A stretch of 64,000 nt of DNA from Streptococcus sp. sy004 (GTDB lineage Bacteria > Bacillota > Bacilli > Lactobacillales > Streptococcaceae): positions 248,001 to 312,000 of the forward strand of contig NZ_VOHP01000001.1 in NCBI RefSeq assembly GCF_007859205.1, written 5' to 3'. Position 1 is the first letter of the stretch; every line of letters starts with the position of its first letter. Below are positions 8,790 to 17,859 of this stretch, in pieces. The notes under the pieces were generated by a model. The model was not told the origin of the DNA, did no database searches, and saw only the letters and a list, made by a program, of their open reading frames with translations. A program made the position numbers and the translations under genes.

Positions 8790-9218
8790 ATGAAAAAATA
8801 TTTATTCTTATTGTTGTCGTGTTTAACCCTTATCTTTTCACAAAAAGTGTTTGCAGATTCTCTTTATCAAGATTATCAAGAGATGATTCAGGCTTACCCT
8901 AAGATAGAGCTTGGAGAAGTAAAAACCAAAATCCGACAAAAAGAGTCCTTTTATCTTTTAATCGGCCGTCCAGATAGTGATGCAGCTTTAAAGTTTGTTC
9001 CCAAATTGAAAGAGGCGACAGATACGAAGGAGTTGCCAATTTACTATCTTGAAACTGTTGGTATTGATAGCAAGCAATATAAAGCATTTTCAAAAAAATA
9101 TCAGATTAAAGCCCCAGTTTATTTGGGCTATTTTGCCAATAAAAAGCAGGAATCACGTTTAGAAAATATCGAAAAAGTAGATGTTTCAGCTATCGAGAAC
9201 TATCTGGCTAATTCTTAA
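8790..9218 (+). CDS. Secreted thioredoxin-fold-like protein lacking the CxxC motif
   Basis: 142 residues. Residues 1-22 are a signal peptide (KKYLFLLLSCLTLIFS, probable cleavage VFA-DS). The mature part reads ESFYLLIGRPDSDAALKFVP, then LPIYYLETVGIDSKQYKAF and KAPVYLGYF, which resembles the thioredoxin-like bacteriocin-transport-accessory family, with GRPDSDA where the family has a Cys-containing segment. The mature protein has no cysteine, so it cannot be an ordinary disulfide oxidoreductase. AGGAGG is a strong ribosome site. The candidate cin-box suggests competence control. Family assignment is tentative. Confidence 0.72.
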   Translation: MKKYLFLLLSCLTLIFSQKVFADSLYQDYQEMIQAYPKIELGEVKTKIRQKESFYLLIGRPDSDAALKFVPKLKEATDTKELPIYYLETVGIDSKQYKAFSKKYQIKAPVYLGYFANKKQESRLENIEKVDVSAIENYLANS

Positions 9219-9246
9219 AAAACTTGTCTGACTGACAAGTTTTTTT
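9217..9246 (+). terminator. Intrinsic terminator
   Basis: AAAAAACTTGTC-TGACT-GACAAGTTTTTT, a perfect 12-bp stem ending in T residues, right at the upstream stop codon. Confidence 0.92.
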
Positions 9247-9295
9247 GTGATAATTATGATAAAATAGTCATACGATAATTCTAGAAAGTAAGGAT

Positions 9296-11347
9296 ATGGC
9301 TAGCAAACATTCAAAAGTAACTAACACCCTATTACAACGTATTTATCTTCTTTTTTTTGTTATTGTTTTTTTATTTTCAATACTGGTCTTACGCTTAGCA
9401 GATATGCAGTTATTGAATAAGGCTTTTTATCAAAAAAAATTAGTGGCTTCAACCACCTATACCGTCACTACCTCTAGTCCTAGGGGACAGATTTATGATG
9501 CTAAGGGAACGGCCTTGGTTAATAATCAGCTCAAGCAGCAACTAGCCTTTACTCGGAATAATGTCATGACTGCACAAGACATGAAAAAATTGGCTCAGGA
9601 CTTGTCAAGCTATGTTGATTTGACAGAAACACAGGTATCAGACCGGGCTAAAAAAGATTATTATTTAGTGGAACAAGACCGTTTTCAAGAATTGGTTGAG
9701 CAACTCCCTAACGATAAAAAATTTGATCAATTAGGGAATTACTTGACCCAATCCACCATTTATGAAAATGTCTTGGCAGCAGTGCCAGAGTCAGCCTTAG
9801 TCTATAGTGATGAAGAATTGAAAATTATTTACATCTTTAATCAGCTGAACGGAGCAGGTATTTTTGACACCGTATTTTTGACAACAGGTGATCTATCGTC
9901 TGAACAAATTGCCTATGTGACGGCCAATAAGGCTAAATTACCAGGAATTTCAGTTCAGACCAATTGGCAAAGACAGTCTATTGAAACCTCCTTGTCTTCT
10001 ATCATTGGTCGTGTATCAACAGAACAAGCAGGTTTGCCTCAAGAAGAAGCTGAAACTTACCTTAAAAAAGGTTATGCACTCAATGATCGGGTCGGAACAA
10101 GTTATTTAGAAAAGCAATATGAAGAGGTGTTACAAGGACAACGTCAAACTCGTCAGGTGACAGTAGATAAGTCAGGTCAAATTGTTTCAGATCAGCAAAC
10201 GAGTCAAGGTCAAAAGGGACAAAATATTAAATTAACTATTGACCTGTCTTTCCAAGAGGGTGTTGAAGATATTCTAAAAACCTACTATGAGGAAGAGCTA
10301 GCGGCAGGTAATGTCACTAATTCTGAAGGGATATATGCTGTCGCTCTAAATCCCAATACTGGTGCAATTTTAGCGATGGCAGGTCTAGAACATAATATTC
10401 AAACAGGAGAATTGACAAGAGATGCCTTGGGAACCATTACTAAGGTGTTCACACCAGGCTCAGTCGTGAAAGGAGCTACCTTGTCAGCTGGTTGGGAAAA
10501 TGGGGTGATTTCAGAGAATCAAACCCTTTATGATCAACAAATTGATACCATTAAGTCTTGGTTTACCGATTTGGCAGGTGGTAGCTTGCCAATCACAGCA
10601 GTTCAGGCTTTAGAGTATTCGTCTAATACCTATATGGTTCAGGTTGCTCTAAAGCTGGCAGGGCAAGATGGTATGACTAGCGATTTATTGAAAGCTTCGG
10701 TTTATCAAACGGCTATGGAAAAGTTACGAGCGACCTATGCTCAGTATGGACTTGGTGTCAAAACAGGGCTTGACTTGCCAGGCGAGTCGGCAGGTTTTAT
10801 TCCACAAGATTATAGCTTAGCTAATATGATGACCGAGTCTTTTGGGCAGTTTGACAATTATACTACCATGCAACTGGCTCAATATGCAGCAACTGTAGCC
10901 AATGGTGGTAATCGCTTGGCGACTTATTTGGTCGAAGGAATTTATGACAATACAGACGATGGTGGTTTGGGGCAGTTAGTTCAGGCTACTGAAGTCAAGA
11001 ATCTTAATACCGTTGCTATTTCAGCTCAAGAAATGGCCCTGATCCAAGAAGGATTCTATAATGTGGTTTATGGTGGCAATGGCTTTACAACTGGAAATGA
11101 AATTGGTTATGGAGCTAATGTTAGCATTTCAGCTAAAACTGGAACTGCCGAGGCTTTTGTCACTGACGCTTCTGGTAAGTCAGTCATGACCAGCAATCTA
11201 AATGTGGTAGCTTATGCCCCAAGTCAAAATCCTCAAGTTGCCGTTGCGGTTGTTTTACCTCATAGTAATGATTTGACAGGAAAAACCAGTCATCAGATTA
11301 CTCGTGACATCATCAATCTTTATGTTAATACTTATGGGATTGACTAA
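9296..11347 (+). CDS. pbp2b: Class B penicillin-binding protein 2b (transpeptidase)
   Basis: 683 residues. A cytoplasmic N-terminus and one membrane anchor (about 15-35) precede the dimerisation domain ([12 protein letters not shown] at about 60-71). The transpeptidase domain has the active-site serine in SVVK (389-392), SSN (442-444) and KTG (614-616). It cross-links peptidoglycan, in cocci mainly for peripheral growth, and is a beta-lactam target. AAGGAT is the ribosome site. It is followed 14 bases later by recR. The assignment as 2b rather than 2x rests on the absence of C-terminal PASTA domains and on the recR/ddl neighbourhood. Confidence 0.93.
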   Translation: MASKHSKVTNTLLQRIYLLFFVIVFLFSILVLRLADMQLLNKAFYQKKLVASTTYTVTTSSPRGQIYDAKGTALVNNQLKQQLAFTRNNVMTAQDMKKLAQDLSSYVDLTETQVSDRAKKDYYLVEQDRFQELVEQLPNDKKFDQLGNYLTQSTIYENVLAAVPESALVYSDEELKIIYIFNQLNGAGIFDTVFLTTGDLSSEQIAYVTANKAKLPGISVQTNWQRQSIETSLSSIIGRVSTEQAGLPQEEAETYLKKGYALNDRVGTSYLEKQYEEVLQGQRQTRQVTVDKSGQIVSDQQTSQGQKGQNIKLTIDLSFQEGVEDILKTYYEEELAAGNVTNSEGIYAVALNPNTGAILAMAGLEHNIQTGELTRDALGTITKVFTPGSVVKGATLSAGWENGVISENQTLYDQQIDTIKSWFTDLAGGSLPITAVQALEYSSNTYMVQVALKLAGQDGMTSDLLKASVYQTAMEKLRATYAQYGLGVKTGLDLPGESAGFIPQDYSLANMMTESFGQFDNYTTMQLAQYAATVANGGNRLATYLVEGIYDNTDDGGLGQLVQATEVKNLNTVAISAQEMALIQEGFYNVVYGGNGFTTGNEIGYGANVSISAKTGTAEAFVTDASGKSVMTSNLNVVAYAPSQNPQVAVAVVLPHSNDLTGKTSHQITRDIINLYVNTYGID

Positions 11348-11361
11348 GAAAGGAGAAAAAG

Positions 11362-11958
11362 ATGCTTTATCCAACACCAGTTGCCAAGTTGATTGATTCA
11401 TTTGCAAAATTACCTGGTATCGGAATTAAAACAGCAACAAGACTGGCTTTTTATACTTTGAACATGAGTGATGAAGAGGTCAATGAATTTGCTAAAAATC
11501 TTTTATCAGCCAAGCGTGAACTAACATATTGTCAGATTTGTGGCAATTTAACAGATGAAAATCCCTGCAATATTTGCCAAGATCACAATCGAGATGCCAG
11601 TTTGATTTTAGTGGTTGAAGAAAGTAAAGATGTGTCTGCCATGGAAAAAATTCAAGAGTACAAGGGACGTTATCATGTGCTGCATGGTTTGATTTCACCG
11701 ATGAATGGAATCAGTCCAGATGATATTAACTTGAAAAGTTTAATCAATCGCTTAATGGACGAGCAAGTGGAAGAAGTAATTATCGCCACCAATGCCACAG
11801 CAGATGGTGAAGCAACAGCCATGTACCTTTCTCGATTATTAAAACCAGCAGGTATCAAGGTAACACGTCTAGCACGTGGGCTTGCAGTCGGCAGTGACAT
11901 TGAATACGCAGATGAATTAACGCTTCTGAGAGCTATTGAAAATCGGACACAGTTGTAA
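11362..11958 (+). CDS. recR: Recombination mediator RecR
   Basis: 198 residues, usual size. An N-terminal helix-hairpin-helix ([14 protein letters not shown]) is followed by a four-cysteine zinc finger (C57, C60, C69, C72) and a TOPRIM domain ([27 protein letters not shown]). With RecO and RecF it helps load RecA on gapped DNA. AAGGAG lies 7 bases before the start. It is co-transcribed with pbp2b and closes that unit. Confidence 0.97.
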   Translation: MLYPTPVAKLIDSFAKLPGIGIKTATRLAFYTLNMSDEEVNEFAKNLLSAKRELTYCQICGNLTDENPCNICQDHNRDASLILVVEESKDVSAMEKIQEYKGRYHVLHGLISPMNGISPDDINLKSLINRLMDEQVEEVIIATNATADGEATAMYLSRLLKPAGIKVTRLARGLAVGSDIEYADELTLLRAIENRTQL

Positions 11959-11981
11959 GACTAGGTTATCCTAGTCTTTTT
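11957..11981 (+). terminator. Intrinsic terminator after recR
   Basis: AAGACTAGG-TTAT-CCTAGTCTT hairpin with T tail immediately after the stop. Confidence 0.9.
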
Positions 11982-12014
11982 GATTTAGTATGAAAGGGCT
12001 TTAAAAAGTCATTT

Positions 12015-12043
12015 TTGAAAATCCTTTTTTTTTATGGTATGAT
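12015..12043 (+). promoter_or_regulatory. Promoter of ddl
   Basis: TTGAAA, 17-base spacer, extended -10 TGGTATGAT, ending 36 bases before the ATG. Confidence 0.8.
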
Positions 12044-12079
12044 AAAGGTAGTCGAATCAAAAAAGAAAGTGAGATAAAG

Positions 12080-13126
12080 ATGACAAAACAAAGCTTAATT
12101 TTATTATATGGTGGTCGTTCAGCAGAGCGTGACGTTTCAGTTTTATCGGCAGAAAGTGTGATGCGAGCAGTCAATTATGATAAGTTTTCTGTAAAAACTT
12201 ATTTTATTACCAAAAGTGGTCAATTTATCAAAACGCAAGAATTTACTAGTCAGCCAGGTCAAGACGAAAAATTGATGACCAATGATACGGTTAATTTAAG
12301 CCAACAAGTGAAGCCAAGTGACATTTATGAAGAAGGAGCGGTTGTTTTCCCTGTTCTTCATGGACCTATGGGCGAAGATGGCTCAGTTCAAGGTTTTCTA
12401 GAAGTGCTTGGCATGGCTTATGTCGGTACCAATGTCCTTAGTTCATCAGTAGCCATGGATAAGATTGTGACCAAACAAGTTCTAGCTACAGTGGGGATTC
12501 CTCAAGTGGCCTATGTGGTCTTTCTTGAAGGAGATGAGATAGAGGCAAAAGTGGCTGAAGTAGAAGCTAACTTGACTTATCCTGTTTTTGTCAAGCCTGC
12601 TAATATGGGATCAAGTGTTGGTATTTCAAAAGCAGACAATCAAGCTGACTTGCGTGCTGCCATTACACTCGCTCTGAAATATGACAACCGCATCTTGATT
12701 GAGCAAGGGGTTGATGCACGTGAAATTGAAGTTGGTCTTTTGGGTAATAGTGATGTGAAGACTACAGAAGCAGGTGAAGTGGTTAAAGATGTTGCCTTTT
12801 ACGATTATCAAGCCAAATATATTGACAACAAGATTACCATGGAAATCCCAGCCAAGATTGATACTCAAGTTATGGAACAGATGCGAGCTTATGCAGCACA
12901 GGCCTTTCGTGCGATTGGTGGCTGCGGCTTATCTCGATGTGATTTCTTTTTGACAACAGATGGTAAGATTTATCTTAACGAATTAAACACCATGCCAGGT
13001 TTTACGCAGTGGTCAATGTATCCACTCCTCTGGGAGAATATGGGCTTGGCTTATAGCGATTTGATTGAACGCTTGGTTCAACTGGCTCAAGAAATGTTTG
13101 ATAAGCGAGAAAGTCATTTGCTTTAA
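12080..13126 (+). CDS. ddl: D-alanine--D-alanine ligase
   Basis: 348 residues, ATP-grasp fold. The N-terminal [17 protein letters not shown], the glycine loop [31 protein letters not shown] and the C-terminal metal/phosphate site [11 protein letters not shown] are all present. It makes D-Ala-D-Ala for the peptidoglycan pentapeptide; MurF, 0.8 kb downstream, uses this product. The ribosome site AAAGTGAG is weak. Monocistronic, ending at a terminator shared with the converging folT gene. Confidence 0.97.
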   Translation: MTKQSLILLYGGRSAERDVSVLSAESVMRAVNYDKFSVKTYFITKSGQFIKTQEFTSQPGQDEKLMTNDTVNLSQQVKPSDIYEEGAVVFPVLHGPMGEDGSVQGFLEVLGMAYVGTNVLSSSVAMDKIVTKQVLATVGIPQVAYVVFLEGDEIEAKVAEVEANLTYPVFVKPANMGSSVGISKADNQADLRAAITLALKYDNRILIEQGVDAREIEVGLLGNSDVKTTEAGEVVKDVAFYDYQAKYIDNKITMEIPAKIDTQVMEQMRAYAAQAFRAIGGCGLSRCDFFLTTDGKIYLNELNTMPGFTQWSMYPLLWENMGLAYSDLIERLVQLAQEMFDKRESHLL

Positions 13127-13132
13127 CATAAT

Positions 13133-13167
13133 AAAACTCAGCGTAGGGATGATACGCTGAGTTTTTT
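13133..13167. terminator. Bidirectional terminator between ddl and folT
   Basis: A perfect 13-bp stem AAAACTCAGCGTA with its complement around a 7-base loop, T-rich on both strands. It serves the converging ddl (plus) and folT (minus). Confidence 0.92.
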
Positions 13168-13720
13168 ATTTAACGAGTTTTCTTAATTCAGGAATTTTTT
13201 GTAACTGTGGGATAAGTAGCATGATGGCTACAATACGCACAGGAATTTCAAAGATTTTCAACCACCGACCAGCTAAATACTGGGCGATAATAGGGGTACC
13301 AAAGTAGGTTTGAATCAAAAATGGTGTCATCAAGAAGGTGCTAAAAAGCATGATTACCAAAACTGCTAGGGTCACTCTGAACCAGTCTTGTTTTTTAGTT
13401 TTTGATAGCAAATGACCGTGGAAGAAGAGTCCATAAAGTAAGCCTTCAATGGCTTCCATGAGCGTCCACCAAATAATAAAATTACCTTGTCCACTACTAA
13501 GGTTATCGATGACATCAATCAAAGCAAGTGTGATAAAGCTCCAAATAGGGCCTGCCACCATACCGATAATGGTATTAACGATAAAGGTAAAACCTACAAC
13601 CAGTTGGTTGGGGATGACCGTAATGGAAAATTTACTAATGACAATGGCAAGTGCTGCCAACATGGCTAAGGTTACCAAGCGTTGACTAGTCATTTTTGGT
13701 CTAGAAAATAAAGTGTTCAT
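13166..13720 (-). CDS. folT: Folate ECF transporter S component
   Basis: 184 residues from the ATG at 13720, chosen because AAAGGAG lies 7 bases upstream; a GTG 15 bases earlier would add five residues but would include the ribosome site. About five to six membrane helices are visible (LAMLAALAIVISKFSITVIP, VGFTFIVNTIIGMVAGPIWS, and so on). It is the substrate-binding subunit that works with a shared EcfAAT energy module, not encoded here. The folate assignment is supported by the tetrahydrofolate riboswitch directly upstream. Confidence 0.9.
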   Translation of the reverse strand: MNTLFSRPKMTSQRLVTLAMLAALAIVISKFSITVIPNQLVVGFTFIVNTIIGMVAGPIWSFITLALIDVIDNLSSGQGNFIIWWTLMEAIEGLLYGLFFHGHLLSKTKKQDWFRVTLAVLVIMLFSTFLMTPFLIQTYFGTPIIAQYLAGRWLKIFEIPVRIVAIMLLIPQLQKIPELRKLVK

Positions 13721-13724
13721 TTGT

Positions 13725-13762
13725 GCTCCTTTCACAAGTGGAGCTGTTATGGAAATAACAGC
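13725..13762 (-). promoter_or_regulatory. Riboswitch expression platform with Shine-Dalgarno sequestration
   Basis: On the minus strand GCTGTTAT-TTCC-ATAACAGC (13762-13743) is a perfect 8-bp hairpin that uses the 3' strand of aptamer stem P1. Its last two bases also belong to GCTCC (13744-13740), which can pair with the GGAGC (13729-13725) of the folT ribosome site. The two pairings exclude each other, so folate binding should free GCTCC and block translation. Confidence 0.75.
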
Positions 13763-13847
13763 GGATGCAATGATTCACCGCACCAATAGGTTTCGTTGTG
13801 TGACAACATCCCATTCACACACACTTAACGCGAATCATCTACTCTGT
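13758..13847 (-). ncRNA. Tetrahydrofolate (THF-I) riboswitch aptamer
   Basis: On the minus strand the sequence runs GAGTAGATGATTCGCG, then GTTAAGTGTGTGTGAATGGG, then TGTTGTCACACAACGAA, then GTGCGGTGAATCATTGCATC. This matches the known streptococcal folT THF aptamer almost base for base as I recall it, differing mainly in the variable hairpin. P1 is ACAG/CTGT. It senses reduced folates and controls the folate transporter gene. A separate GGTAGCC-AAA-GGCTACC hairpin (13850-13866) lies at the 5' end of the transcript. Confidence 0.95.
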
Positions 13848-13873
13848 AAGGTAGCCTTTGGCTACCGTTTAAT

Positions 13874-13901
13874 ATTATAGCAGATATTTGCCCAATGACA
13901 A
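13874..13901 (-). promoter_or_regulatory. Promoter of folT
   Basis: Minus strand TTGTCA, 16-base spacer, extended -10 TGCTATAAT. It starts the transcript just before the leader hairpin and riboswitch. Confidence 0.8.
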
Positions 13902-13911
13902 GTCTAGTTTA

Positions 13912-13920
13912 TGATATAAT
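13912..13920 (+). promoter_or_regulatory. Extended -10 promoter of murF
   Basis: TGATATAAT, divergent from the folT promoter and only about 10 bases from its -35 box; polymerases at the two promoters may interfere. Confidence 0.6.
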
Positions 13921-13941
13921 AAAGAGAAAGAAAAAGAAAGA

Positions 13942-15321
13942 ATGATTGAGATGAATTTAACCTTACAAGAAATTGCTCGTGTTATTGGAGCTAAAAACGA
14001 TACCAGCCGACTATCAGACTTACGAATCAATAAAATTGAGTTTGATAGTCGTTTGATTGAAAAGGGAGATTTATTTGTTCCCTTAAAAGGCTTGCGTGAT
14101 GGTCATGATTTTATTGACTTAGCTATTGAAAAAGGGGCAGTTGTAACCCTATCTGAGAAAGATTTGATAGATGTTCCTTATCTTTTGGTTGATGATTGTT
14201 TGGTGGCTCTACAAACGTTGGCAAGTTACTATATCGATAAGACAGGGGTTGACGTTATTGCGGTGACAGGTTCTAATGGTAAGACCACGACCAAGGATAT
14301 GATTTTTGACCTTTTGGCAACGACTTATCCAACTTATAAAACGCAAGGGAACTACAATAATGAAATAGGACTACCTTATACCATTCTTTCTATGCCAAAA
14401 GATACTCAAAAGCTAGTTTTAGAAATGGGGCAAGACCACTTAGGTGATATTGCGCTGTTGTCAGAGATTGCTCGACCAAAATTGGCAACCATTACCTTGA
14501 TTGGTGAAGCGCATTTGGAGTTTTTTGGTACACGTCAAAAAATTGCTCAAGGTAAGATGCAGTTGACAAAAGGCATGGCATTGGATAGCTTGCTGTTAAT
14601 CCCTAATGATGAGATTGTGGATGAGTTTATCCCTCAAGGTCAGATGGTTAAACGTTTTGGTCAAGGGGGAGATTTGTATTTGACAGATTTGATTGAAGAA
14701 AAAGAGTCCTTGACATTTAAGGTGAATTTTTTGGAGGAAGAATTAACTATTCCTGTGACGGGTAAGTATAACGCAACGAATGCCATGATCGCAGCTTATA
14801 TTGCTCTAGAAGAAGGGGTTAGCCAAGACAATATTATCTCAGCTTTGGCTCACCTTAACTTAACCAAGAACCGAACAGAGTGGAAAAAGGCTAGTAATGG
14901 TGCAGACATTCTCAGTGATGTCTATAATGCCAATCCGACTGCCATGCGATTGATTCTTGAAACCTTTGCTAATATTCCTAAAAATGAAGCTGGTCGCAAG
15001 TTGGTTGTCTTAGCAGATATGAAAGAGCTTGGGCCAACATCACAAGCCCTTCATGACAGCATGATTGATAGTTTATCTCCTGATGATTTTGATCAGATTT
15101 ATCTTTATGGTCAAGATATTAAGGGTCTATTTGACTTGGCGGCTGCTAAGTTTCCCCAAGGGACTGTTCATTACTTTGTTAAAAATGACCAGCAAGATGA
15201 TTTTGAACAGTTAGTGGCAACTATTGTAGCAGAACTAGACAGGGATGATCAGATTCTTCTAAAGGGTAGCAACTCGATGAATTTGGCAAAAATTGTAGAC
15301 GTATTAGAAAATAAGAGCTAG
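13942..15321 (+). CDS. murF: UDP-N-acetylmuramoyl-tripeptide--D-alanyl-D-alanine ligase
   Basis: 459 residues, Mur ligase family. The P-loop GSNGKTTTKD is at about 110-119, KTQGNYNNEIGLP follows, then LEMGQDHLGDI, the HLEFFGT segment, and the C-terminal DVYNANPTAM and VLADMKELG. It adds D-Ala-D-Ala to UDP-MurNAc-tripeptide. A second ATG 9 bases downstream (MNLTLQE) is an equally plausible start, since neither has a strong ribosome site. Upstream is the divergent folT unit; a terminator overlaps its stop codon. Confidence 0.96.
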   Translation: MIEMNLTLQEIARVIGAKNDTSRLSDLRINKIEFDSRLIEKGDLFVPLKGLRDGHDFIDLAIEKGAVVTLSEKDLIDVPYLLVDDCLVALQTLASYYIDKTGVDVIAVTGSNGKTTTKDMIFDLLATTYPTYKTQGNYNNEIGLPYTILSMPKDTQKLVLEMGQDHLGDIALLSEIARPKLATITLIGEAHLEFFGTRQKIAQGKMQLTKGMALDSLLLIPNDEIVDEFIPQGQMVKRFGQGGDLYLTDLIEEKESLTFKVNFLEEELTIPVTGKYNATNAMIAAYIALEEGVSQDNIISALAHLNLTKNRTEWKKASNGADILSDVYNANPTAMRLILETFANIPKNEAGRKLVVLADMKELGPTSQALHDSMIDSLSPDDFDQIYLYGQDIKGLFDLAAAKFPQGTVHYFVKNDQQDDFEQLVATIVAELDRDDQILLKGSNSMNLAKIVDVLENKS

Positions 15322-15341
15322 ATTAAACTAGCTCTTATTTT
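15310..15341 (+). terminator. Intrinsic terminator of murF
   Basis: A 12-bp stem AATAAGAGCTAG with its complement, loop ATTAAA, T-rich tail. It contains the murF stop codon. Confidence 0.9.
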
Positions 15342-15455
15342 TGGCAACTAAAAGAACATAAAGGATTAAATCAAGGCCATGAATGGTAGAAGTTGTCGTT
15401 TTCAAGAGATTGTTTTAGATTAACCAATCAAACAATTAGTATGACAGAATAAAAA

Positions 15456-15653
15456 TCATGCTAACTCAGGTTTGAGATCATAAACAAATGGGATAAAATA
15501 AAGGCCAATTAAATTATAAACCAAGAGAAAATGAGAATAACCATCTAACGAGTCGTTGTAGCTTGCTAAGATAGCAACTTTCGTATCGATACCATAGCTA
15601 GTGACGGCTAGTAAAATGACTAAAACGAGCCATTGTTTTTTGGTTAAGGTCAT
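15456..15653 (-). CDS. Possible small membrane protein (65 aa)
   Basis: The only open frame worth noting in the 490-base murF-prfC gap. Two hydrophobic helices are visible: KQWLVLVILLAVTSYGI (about 6-22) and SHFLLVYNLIGLYFIPFVY (about 40-58), joined by a short polar loop. A promoter-like sequence lies upstream but the ribosome site is weak. I do not recognise the family. It may be a real small protein or the remnant of a longer one. The remaining sequence of the gap (15342-15455) shows nothing identifiable. Confidence 0.42.
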   Translation of the reverse strand: MTLTKKQWLVLVILLAVTSYGIDTKVAILASYNDSLDGYSHFLLVYNLIGLYFIPFVYDLKPELA

Positions 15654-15686
15654 TGTGTTATTCTCTTTTTCTAATTAATCAAGTGC

Positions 15687-15716
15687 ATTATCTTATAGTT
15701 AGTTAGTTAGTGACAA
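15687..15716 (-). promoter_or_regulatory. Possible promoter for the small minus-strand gene
   Basis: Minus strand TTGTCA, 18-base spacer, GATAAT. The spacer contains a CTAA-CTAA-CTAA repeat. Confidence 0.4.
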
Positions 15717-15735
15717 CAATAAGACTTTTATTTTA

Positions 15736-15764
15736 TTGCGAAAAGCTAAGAGTTGGGGTATAAT
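15736..15764 (+). promoter_or_regulatory. Promoter of prfC
   Basis: TTGCGA, 17-base spacer, TATAAT, ending 48 bases before the ATG. Confidence 0.65.
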
Positions 15765-15812
15765 GACAATACAGAACACATCATTTAATGATTTGTAAAA
15801 TAGGGAGAAAAG

Positions 15813-17357
15813 ATGTCTTTACAAGATGAGATTAAAAAACGTCGAACCTTTGCCATTATCAGTCACCCGGATGCTGGTAAAACGACGATTACAGAGCAGT
15901 TGCTTTATTTTGGTGGTGAAATTCGTGAGGCAGGGACAGTCAAGGGAAAAAAGACTGGTAACTTTGCTAAATCAGATTGGATGGATATTGAAAAACAAAG
16001 AGGGATTTCAGTCACATCTTCTGTCATGCAATTTGACTATGCAGGTAAGCGAGTGAATATTCTTGATACCCCAGGGCATGAGGATTTTTCTGAGGATACC
16101 TACCGTACCTTAATGGCAGTAGATGCGGCGGTTATGGTGGTAGATTCAGCTAAGGGTATCGAGGCTCAGACCAAGAAATTATTTGAAGTCGTTAAGCATC
16201 GTAAAATTCCAGTCTTTACCTTTATCAATAAATTAGACCGTGATGGGCGTGAGCCGCTTGATTTGTTGGAAGAATTAGAAGAAGTCTTGGGTATTGCTAG
16301 TTATCCGATGAATTGGCCGATTGGCATGGGGAAGAGCTTTGAAGGTTTGTATGATTTGTATAACAAACGTTTAGAGTTATACAAAGGTGATGAACGCTTT
16401 GCTTCTTTTGACCAAGGGGCTAGTCTGTTTGCCAATAACCCTTTCTACGAACAAGTCTTAGAAGACGTGGAATTATTGGAAGAAGCTGGAAATGATTTTT
16501 CTCGTGAGGCGATTTTAGGTGGTGAGTTGACCCCTGTCTTTTTTGGTTCAGCCTTGACGAATTTTGGTGTGCAGACCTTCCTTGATTCTTTCTTGGAATT
16601 TGCACCAGAACCACACGGTCATCGAACAAAGGATGAAGAAGTCATTGATCCGCTCAATACAGACTTTTCTGGTTTTGTTTTCAAAATTCAAGCCAATATG
16701 GATCCACGTCACCGTGACCGTATTGCTTTTGTGCGAATTGTGTCAGGTCAGTTTGAAAAAGGCATGATCGTCAACCTATCTCGTACAGGTAAGTCAGCTA
16801 AGTTATCGAACGTGACACAATTTATGGCAGAAAGTCGTGAAAACGTTGAAAATGCCGTGGCTGGTGATATTATCGGTGTCTATGATACAGGTACTTATCA
16901 GGTGGGTGATACTTTGACAGTCGGCAAGAACAAATTTGAGTTTGAACCTCTGCCAACCTTTACCCCAGAGATTTTCATGAAAGTTGCTGCGAAAAATGTC
17001 ATGAAACAAAAATCATTCCATAAAGGGATTGAACAACTGGTGCAAGAAGGAGCTATTCAGCTCTATAAAAACTACCAAACAGGTGAGTATATGCTGGGAG
17101 CTGTTGGGCAACTTCAATTTGAAGTGTTTAAACATCGTATGGAGGGTGAGTACAATGCTGAAGTGGTCATGACGCCGATGGGTAAAAAGACCGTGCGTTG
17201 GATTAGGGAAGAAGATTTGGATGAACGCATGAGTTCGAGTCGTAATATCTTGGCACGTGACCGTTTTGACCAACCTGTTTTTCTTTTTGAGAATGACTTT
17301 GCTCTACGTTGGTTTGCCGATAAATATCCAGATGTGCAGTTAGAAGAAAAAATGTAA
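15813..17357 (+). CDS. prfC: Peptide chain release factor 3
   Basis: 514 residues of the translational GTPase family. G1 is [15 protein letters not shown] near residue 17, G2 lies at GISVTSSV, G3 is [17 protein letters not shown]4 is [10 protein letters not shown], and the RF3-specific C-terminal domain follows. It recycles RF1/RF2 from the ribosome after termination. AGGGAGAAA is the ribosome site. The PH-domain gene follows 10 bases after its stop and would be in the same transcript. Confidence 0.97.
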   Translation: MSLQDEIKKRRTFAIISHPDAGKTTITEQLLYFGGEIREAGTVKGKKTGNFAKSDWMDIEKQRGISVTSSVMQFDYAGKRVNILDTPGHEDFSEDTYRTLMAVDAAVMVVDSAKGIEAQTKKLFEVVKHRKIPVFTFINKLDRDGREPLDLLEELEEVLGIASYPMNWPIGMGKSFEGLYDLYNKRLELYKGDERFASFDQGASLFANNPFYEQVLEDVELLEEAGNDFSREAILGGELTPVFFGSALTNFGVQTFLDSFLEFAPEPHGHRTKDEEVIDPLNTDFSGFVFKIQANMDPRHRDRIAFVRIVSGQFEKGMIVNLSRTGKSAKLSNVTQFMAESRENVENAVAGDIIGVYDTGTYQVGDTLTVGKNKFEFEPLPTFTPEIFMKVAAKNVMKQKSFHKGIEQLVQEGAIQLYKNYQTGEYMLGAVGQLQFEVFKHRMEGEYNAEVVMTPMGKKTVRWIREEDLDERMSSSRNILARDRFDQPVFLFENDFALRWFADKYPDVQLEEKM

Positions 17358-17367
17358 GGAGAATAAG

Positions 17368-17747
17368 ATGGGACTATTTTCAGGTTTGTTAGGCAATGCC
17401 TCGCAAAAAGATAATGATCGAGTAGAGAGAGAATTGGCTGATATTTTAGTGGCTGGTGAGCAGTTGAATTAGCCTTTAGTTTGGTGCGTGATTTGATTGT
17501 CTTTACTGAGCGTCGTTTAATCTTAGTAGATAAACAGGGTATGACAGGCAAGAAAACATCGTACAAGTCATTACCTTATCGTTCAATTTCTCGTTTTACT
17601 GTAGAAACCTCAGGGCATTTTGATCTTGATGCCGAATTAAAAATTTGGATTTCATCAGGGGTTGAACCGGCTGAAACGCTTCAATTCAAACGTGATAAAA
17701 ACGTTATTCAAATTCAACAGGCTTTAGCTGAAGCGGTGTTGAAATAA
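17368..17747 (+). pseudogene. Bacterial PH-domain protein, frameshifted
   Basis: The first 34 codons (MGLFSGLLGNASQKDNDRV and on to ILVAGEQLN) end at a TAG at 17470. The same protein continues in another frame as LAFSLVRDLIVFTERRLILV, then VDKQGMTGKKTSYKSLPYRS and FDLDAELKIWIS, to a stop at 17747. The joined product would be about 126 residues, the size of DUF1696-type bacterial PH-domain proteins. Adding one G after the CAG at 17461-17463 restores GEQVELAF, so one base was lost there. A strong ribosome site (AAGGAGAA) remains. It could also be a sequencing error. Confidence 0.85.
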
Positions 17748-17754
17748 TATTTAG

Positions 17755-17782
17755 AAACCTCAGTGATACGACTGAGGTTTTT
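17755..17782 (+). terminator. Intrinsic terminator after the PH-domain gene
   Basis: AAACCTCAGT-GATACG-ACTGAGGTTT hairpin with T residues. Confidence 0.88.
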
Positions 17783-17824
17783 AAGAATAGCTTGTAGTTG
17801 AAAAATCACTTTTCGTGAACAAGG

Positions 17825-17833
17825 TGATATAAT
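17825..17833 (+). promoter_or_regulatory. Extended -10 promoter
   Basis: TGATATAAT, 26 bases before the next start codon. Confidence 0.6.
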
Positions 17834-17859
17834 GAAAGAAAAGACACAGGGAGAAAAAA

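Noticed and set aside
13449..13685. Plus-strand frames opposite folT
   Set aside because: Antisense to a clear membrane transporter gene; composition is that of a shadow frame.
17114..17566. 150-codon minus-strand open frame
   Set aside because: It runs antisense across the end of prfC and the PH-domain gene, with no ribosome site or family-like sequence; a shadow frame.
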